From: Microcaldota archaeon
Lineage (GTDB): Archaea; Micrarchaeota; Micrarchaeia; Anstonellales; Bilamarchaeaceae
Direction of reading: 5' to 3'
Length of the DNA: 24,368 nt
Assembly (NCBI GenBank): GCA_026992595.1
Contig: JALWZW010000017.1
Span: forward strand, 1-24,368
The number at the start of each line of letters is the position of its first letter. Positions within the stretch are counted from its first letter, which is position 1. A program made the position numbers and the translations under genes. Below, in pieces: positions 21,897 through 24,368 of the stretch. The notes under the pieces were generated by a model that did not search any database, was not told the origin of the DNA, and saw only the letters and a program-made list of their open reading frames with translations.

Positions 21897-23480
21897 TTAA
21901 TCCTCTAAAACCACCTGACTAACCTCTCTGCCTGCGCCGCCACTTTTCTTTAAATCTACCTTAGCAAATATATTTATTATGGTTATATCATCCACTCCAG
22001 CGTCCTTTAAAAGGTCGCTTATGTTCCTTCTAGCCGCTCCGTAGCGCTCCAACTCAATAACAAAACTAATAACATCCATCCGCCTATTCCCCTTTTCAAA
22101 ACGCTTTGTTATCTCTTCCACCCTCTCATCAGAAAGGCCCAACTGTCTCAATCTTCTCCTTAAATCCTCCTTCAAAAACGAAATGGTCCTTGCCACAGAA
22201 ACATCCCTCCTTTGTTTAGCAGTAAGAGCAGGAGTTAAATCAAGGAAGAACTCTTTAGTAGGTTCCTCCCCTTCAATCCTTTCAAGTAAAAAGGTGGTGG
22301 GGTAGGGAGTTTGGGTTGTGAAAGCCATATTAACTGCCGCCTGCCCCACCCCCAACCGCGTAATCTCATCACGCATATAATCACTAAAATTAAGAGAACC
22401 TTGAAGATAATCCAAAAAGCGCTCAAACTTTACCTTTAAAATAAAGGTAGTCCCTACATTGGAAAAAATCGCCTCGCTTATATCAGTAGGGTTCTGAGAA
22501 GCAATAATCATGCCAAAGTTATACTTACGCCCCTCTCTCACAATCATAACCGCATCAGAATTCTCCTCCTTGCCAATCTTCCACGCCTCATCTAATACAA
22601 TAATAAGCCGCAATTCATGCTTCCTTGCGCCTTCTACAGAACCGCTTATACGCATGCGCTCTTTAATAAACTGCAGCACCGTAAGGGCTGCCAAAGCGCG
22701 CATTTTCTCATCAGGCAACCCCACAAGGTCTAAACTTACCAGCCCGCTTGTGACCAATTTCTCCAGCTTTATGGTGCTCTGCTGCGCGAAGAAATCTTCG
22801 CCTGGCTTGGTAAACTGCTCTAAGCGGTAAATGGCATTTTCCAATTCAGCAGGATATTCATAAGCGCCAGATTGATGCTGCTCTCTCAAAATGCGCACCA
22901 CATCTTTCAAGGTGGGAGGAGTTAGAGGGTTGCCCAACTCATCTTTTTGCTCCCGCGCATCCATCTTAAACTTATTCTCTAAATATGCCTTTTCTATCGC
23001 CTGCTCAGTAAGGCGCCTTTGCTCAGGGAAATGACCAATATCAGTTAACAATTCTAAAGTGCGCATAACCTGCTTAATACGGTCATAGGGCTTCATTCCT
23101 CCTAAATCTAAAAGATTTAAATAAGAGCCGCGGCCTAAACGCACAATCTTTCCTCCGCTGTCTCTCACCCAATCCCTATATTCCCCTGCCCAATCAATAA
23201 TGAGCGCGTTTGCATTCCACACAAAGGCGGCGCGAAGCAAGAAGGTTTTTATAAAGTAAGATTTACCTGAACCTGAAATACCACAGACCGCTATATGAGG
23301 ATTGGCCACATGCTCGTGTGACCAGTAAAAAGGCACATGAAAAATTTTTGTCCTTCCTATATAAACGGAACGCGTAGGGTCTCTAAAAAGGAGGTCCATT
23401 GGCGGCTCTGGAGGATAGACCAAAATGTTTCTTTTAGCAATCGCAATATTAGAGACCTTGGACAAAACCAACTTTCCCAT
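21897..23480 (-). CDS. VirB4/HerA-superfamily ATPase (DUF87-like), probable membrane-associated translocase motor
   Basis: A 527-residue RecA-type P-loop ATPase. Walker A is GISGSGKS (67-74). The following strand has the VirB4/HerA-type IIDWAGEY (94-101). Walker B is LIIVLDEAW (D297, E298), and MIIASQNPTDI is the sensor region after it. The order and spacing match the VirB4/TraC and HerA/FtsK group, whose members are hexameric motors for DNA or protein translocation. Unlike full-length VirB4 it has only about 55 residues before the P-loop region; the missing N-terminal part resembles the product of the preceding gene. The C-terminal ~110 residues are helical (LRRRLRQLGLSDERVEEITK) and may bind partners. 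It shares an A with the upstream stop (TAATG) and has GGAGG upstream. Confidence 0.88.
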   Translation of the reverse strand: MGKLVLSKVSNIAIAKRNILVYPPEPPMDLLFRDPTRSVYIGRTKIFHVPFYWSHEHVANPHIAVCGISGSGKSYFIKTFLLRAAFVWNANALIIDWAGEYRDWVRDSGGKIVRLGRGSYLNLLDLGGMKPYDRIKQVMRTLELLTDIGHFPEQRRLTEQAIEKAYLENKFKMDAREQKDELGNPLTPPTLKDVVRILREQHQSGAYEYPAELENAIYRLEQFTKPGEDFFAQQSTIKLEKLVTSGLVSLDLVGLPDEKMRALAALTVLQFIKERMRISGSVEGARKHELRLIIVLDEAWKIGKEENSDAVMIVREGRKYNFGMIIASQNPTDISEAIFSNVGTTFILKVKFERFLDYLQGSLNFSDYMRDEITRLGVGQAAVNMAFTTQTPYPTTFLLERIEGEEPTKEFFLDLTPALTAKQRRDVSVARTISFLKEDLRRRLRQLGLSDERVEEITKRFEKGNRRMDVISFVIELERYGAARRNISDLLKDAGVDDITIINIFAKVDLKKSGGAGREVSQVVLED

Positions 23481-24292
23481 TATATCATCGCCTCCTCCAA
23501 CTCCTTAGCGGTTACAGGGAAAGCATGCTCCCATTCAAAGCATTTTAGCATCTCGTCGCCTGTCAGTTTAACCACTTCCACATTAAGGGAATTGGAGAGG
23601 AGGGTTTGCAACTCCCTTGCCTGTGTCCTTACCGCTGCAATGGCCGCATCCTTGCTTATCCCTACCGCGGTGGTCTGCGCATAAGCAACCACGCCCATCG
23701 GCTTTTCCCCTTTTATAAGGCGCTGTAGTTGGGCGTCCCACATAGCAACCTCTCTCTCATACTTATCTATCTTTAAAACATCGGGATTGGGCTTATCCCT
23801 TTCGCGCGCTAAGCGCAACTGCGCCTCCGCTCTCTTTGCCTCAATCATCTTGCGCTTCTTTCCTATATCCTCTACATAAAGCAGGTAAGCGACTTTTGTA
23901 ACATATTTTAGATTAGAAATAGCGCGCTCAAAATATTGGTTATAAGCGATGTTTTGTTCCATGGTGCGCTCGGTTGCAGATTCAAACACCTTAATGCCTA
24001 AAAAAGCGGAAGCATAAAAAACGCCGTTAACATTTTTAACAATGACATCTTGGGAAGGAGGAATCTCATAACCAAATTTATCAATAAGCACCGTCTTTGT
24101 TCTTTGGGTGATAAGCGGCACCAAAATATAGCCATACTTCCAAAACAGCACCCCTAAAACAGTGCCCACAAACGCAAAAATGCCGCCTAACAGCGAGAGG
24201 AAGCCGCCGCCACCTAAAAATGAGAAAATCACCCCTAAACCGCCTATACCCAAAGCGCCGTAAAGAAAGTTTTTGGAAAGCGCATCGCTCAT
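23480..24292 (-). CDS. Membrane protein resembling the detached N-terminal domain of VirB4
   Basis: Residues ~8-50 form a Gly-rich two-helix membrane hairpin, like PrgI/VirB3-type proteins. The remaining ~220 residues resemble the N-terminal domain of VirB4/TraC. A short strand region (VIVKNVNGVFYASAFLGIKV) comes first, then a long charged helical segment (~145-190). The end pattern VVAYAQTTAVG, ARELQTLLSNSLNVEVVKLT and GDEMLKCFEWE recalls the region just before the ATPase domain in VirB4. I used the ATG at 24290-24292 (270 residues), 6 nt after GGTGG; a GTG two codons upstream is possible. Its stop overlaps the ATPase start, as expected if the two make one functional unit. The VirB4 likeness is by pattern only. 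Confidence 0.8.
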   Translation of the reverse strand: MSDALSKNFLYGALGIGGLGVIFSFLGGGGFLSLLGGIFAFVGTVLGVLFWKYGYILVPLITQRTKTVLIDKFGYEIPPSQDVIVKNVNGVFYASAFLGIKVFESATERTMEQNIAYNQYFERAISNLKYVTKVAYLLYVEDIGKKRKMIEAKRAEAQLRLARERDKPNPDVLKIDKYEREVAMWDAQLQRLIKGEKPMGVVAYAQTTAVGISKDAAIAAVRTQARELQTLLSNSLNVEVVKLTGDEMLKCFEWEHAFPVTAKELEEAMI

Positions 24293-24327
24293 AAGCACCC
24301 ACCTTCTTTTTATTACTTTCAGTGAAG

Positions 24328-24338
24328 TTATAAAAATG
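24328..24338 (-). promoter_or_regulatory. TATA box of the VirB4-like operon
   Basis: The minus strand reads TTTTTATAACTT about 40 nt upstream of the ATG at 24292. Transcription would start near 24306, leaving a leader of about 14 nt that contains the GGTGGGTG ribosome site. This would be the only recognisable promoter for the five-gene operon unless it is also read from beyond the window. Confidence 0.45.
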
Positions 24339-24368
24339 TTGAGGGGATTGCTATCAAAGTTAAAAGAG
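24336..24368 (+). CDS. Possible N-terminus of a divergent gene (11 codons, cut by window end)
   Basis: ATG at 24336 opens a frame (MLRGLLSKLKE) that is still open at the window end. TTTTTATTA, centred about 25 nt upstream on the + strand, would fit a leaderless start. The piece is too short to identify and could be chance. Confidence 0.3.
   Translation, partial: MLRGLLSKLKE

Noticed and set aside
21897..23480. ATPase as a HerA repair helicase
   Set aside because: No NurA, Mre11 or Rad50 gene is nearby; the membrane-protein neighbours and the VirB4-N-like upstream gene favour a translocase reading, although the ATPase core alone cannot exclude HerA.
18260..24292. An integrated conjugative element or plasmid
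   Set aside because: I see no integrase, relaxase, direct-repeat attachment sites or tRNA target, and base composition of these genes is like that of the core genes at the left of the window.

Overview
The window is archaeal chromosome. The evidence is the gene content: the PolD small subunit, the archaeal amidotransferase pair GatD/GatE, transcription factor E alpha, an AglB/STT3 oligosaccharyltransferase with a WWDYG motif, archaeal-type FtsZ and a UPF0147 protein. The signals agree: TATA boxes about 26 nt before ATG codons (leaderless starts), GGTG/GGTGAT-type Shine-Dalgarno sites, and T-run terminators. The very large PGVY/CNG beta-helix surface protein and the compact, overlapping genes suggest a DPANN-like lineage (Micrarchaeota/Diapherotrites/Aenigmarchaeota type). 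That placement is inference only.

Layout. (1) At 1-144 (+) lies the 3' end of an unrecognised gene followed by a T7 terminator. (2) At 183-9228 (-) a tight seven-gene run reads ftsZ > aglB > gatD > gatE > ykgJ-like > UPF0147 > polD small subunit. It starts at a leaderless ftsZ promoter and its junctions mostly overlap or nearly touch. The ykgJ-like gene is split by a -1 shift at a T7 run. (3) At 9229-9326 a 98-bp divergent promoter region separates ftsZ from tfe. (4) At 9327-10201 (+) lie tfe and a Nudix gene; the Nudix 3' end overlaps the next gene tail to tail. (5) At 10149-18227 (-) one 8.1-kb gene encodes a 2692-residue surface protein. It has a signal peptide, five tandem beta-helix modules, two carboxypeptidase-regulatory-like domains, a Cys-rich region, one membrane helix and a charged tail. 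It has its own TATA box. (6) At 18260-24292 (-) is a five-gene operon: a two-helix membrane protein resembling the N-terminal part of VirB4, a VirB4/HerA-type ATPase, a small two-helix membrane protein, a coiled-coil winged-helix protein, and an 846-residue bitopic membrane protein. (7) At the right edge a divergent + strand gene may begin. No stretch longer than 300 bases lacks a gene, and I saw no tRNA, rRNA, CRISPR array or insertion sequence.

How the parts may work together. The ftsZ run joins division, N-glycosylation, Gln-tRNA synthesis and replication. AglB would glycosylate exported proteins, and the giant protein is dense in N-x-S/T sequons (17 in its first ~470 residues by hand count). 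The 18-24 kb operon has the parts of a membrane translocase: a split VirB4-like ATPase, membrane partners, and two winged-helix proteins that could bind DNA or act as adaptors. It sits directly upstream of the giant surface protein. This pairing is the best candidate here for an undescribed system.
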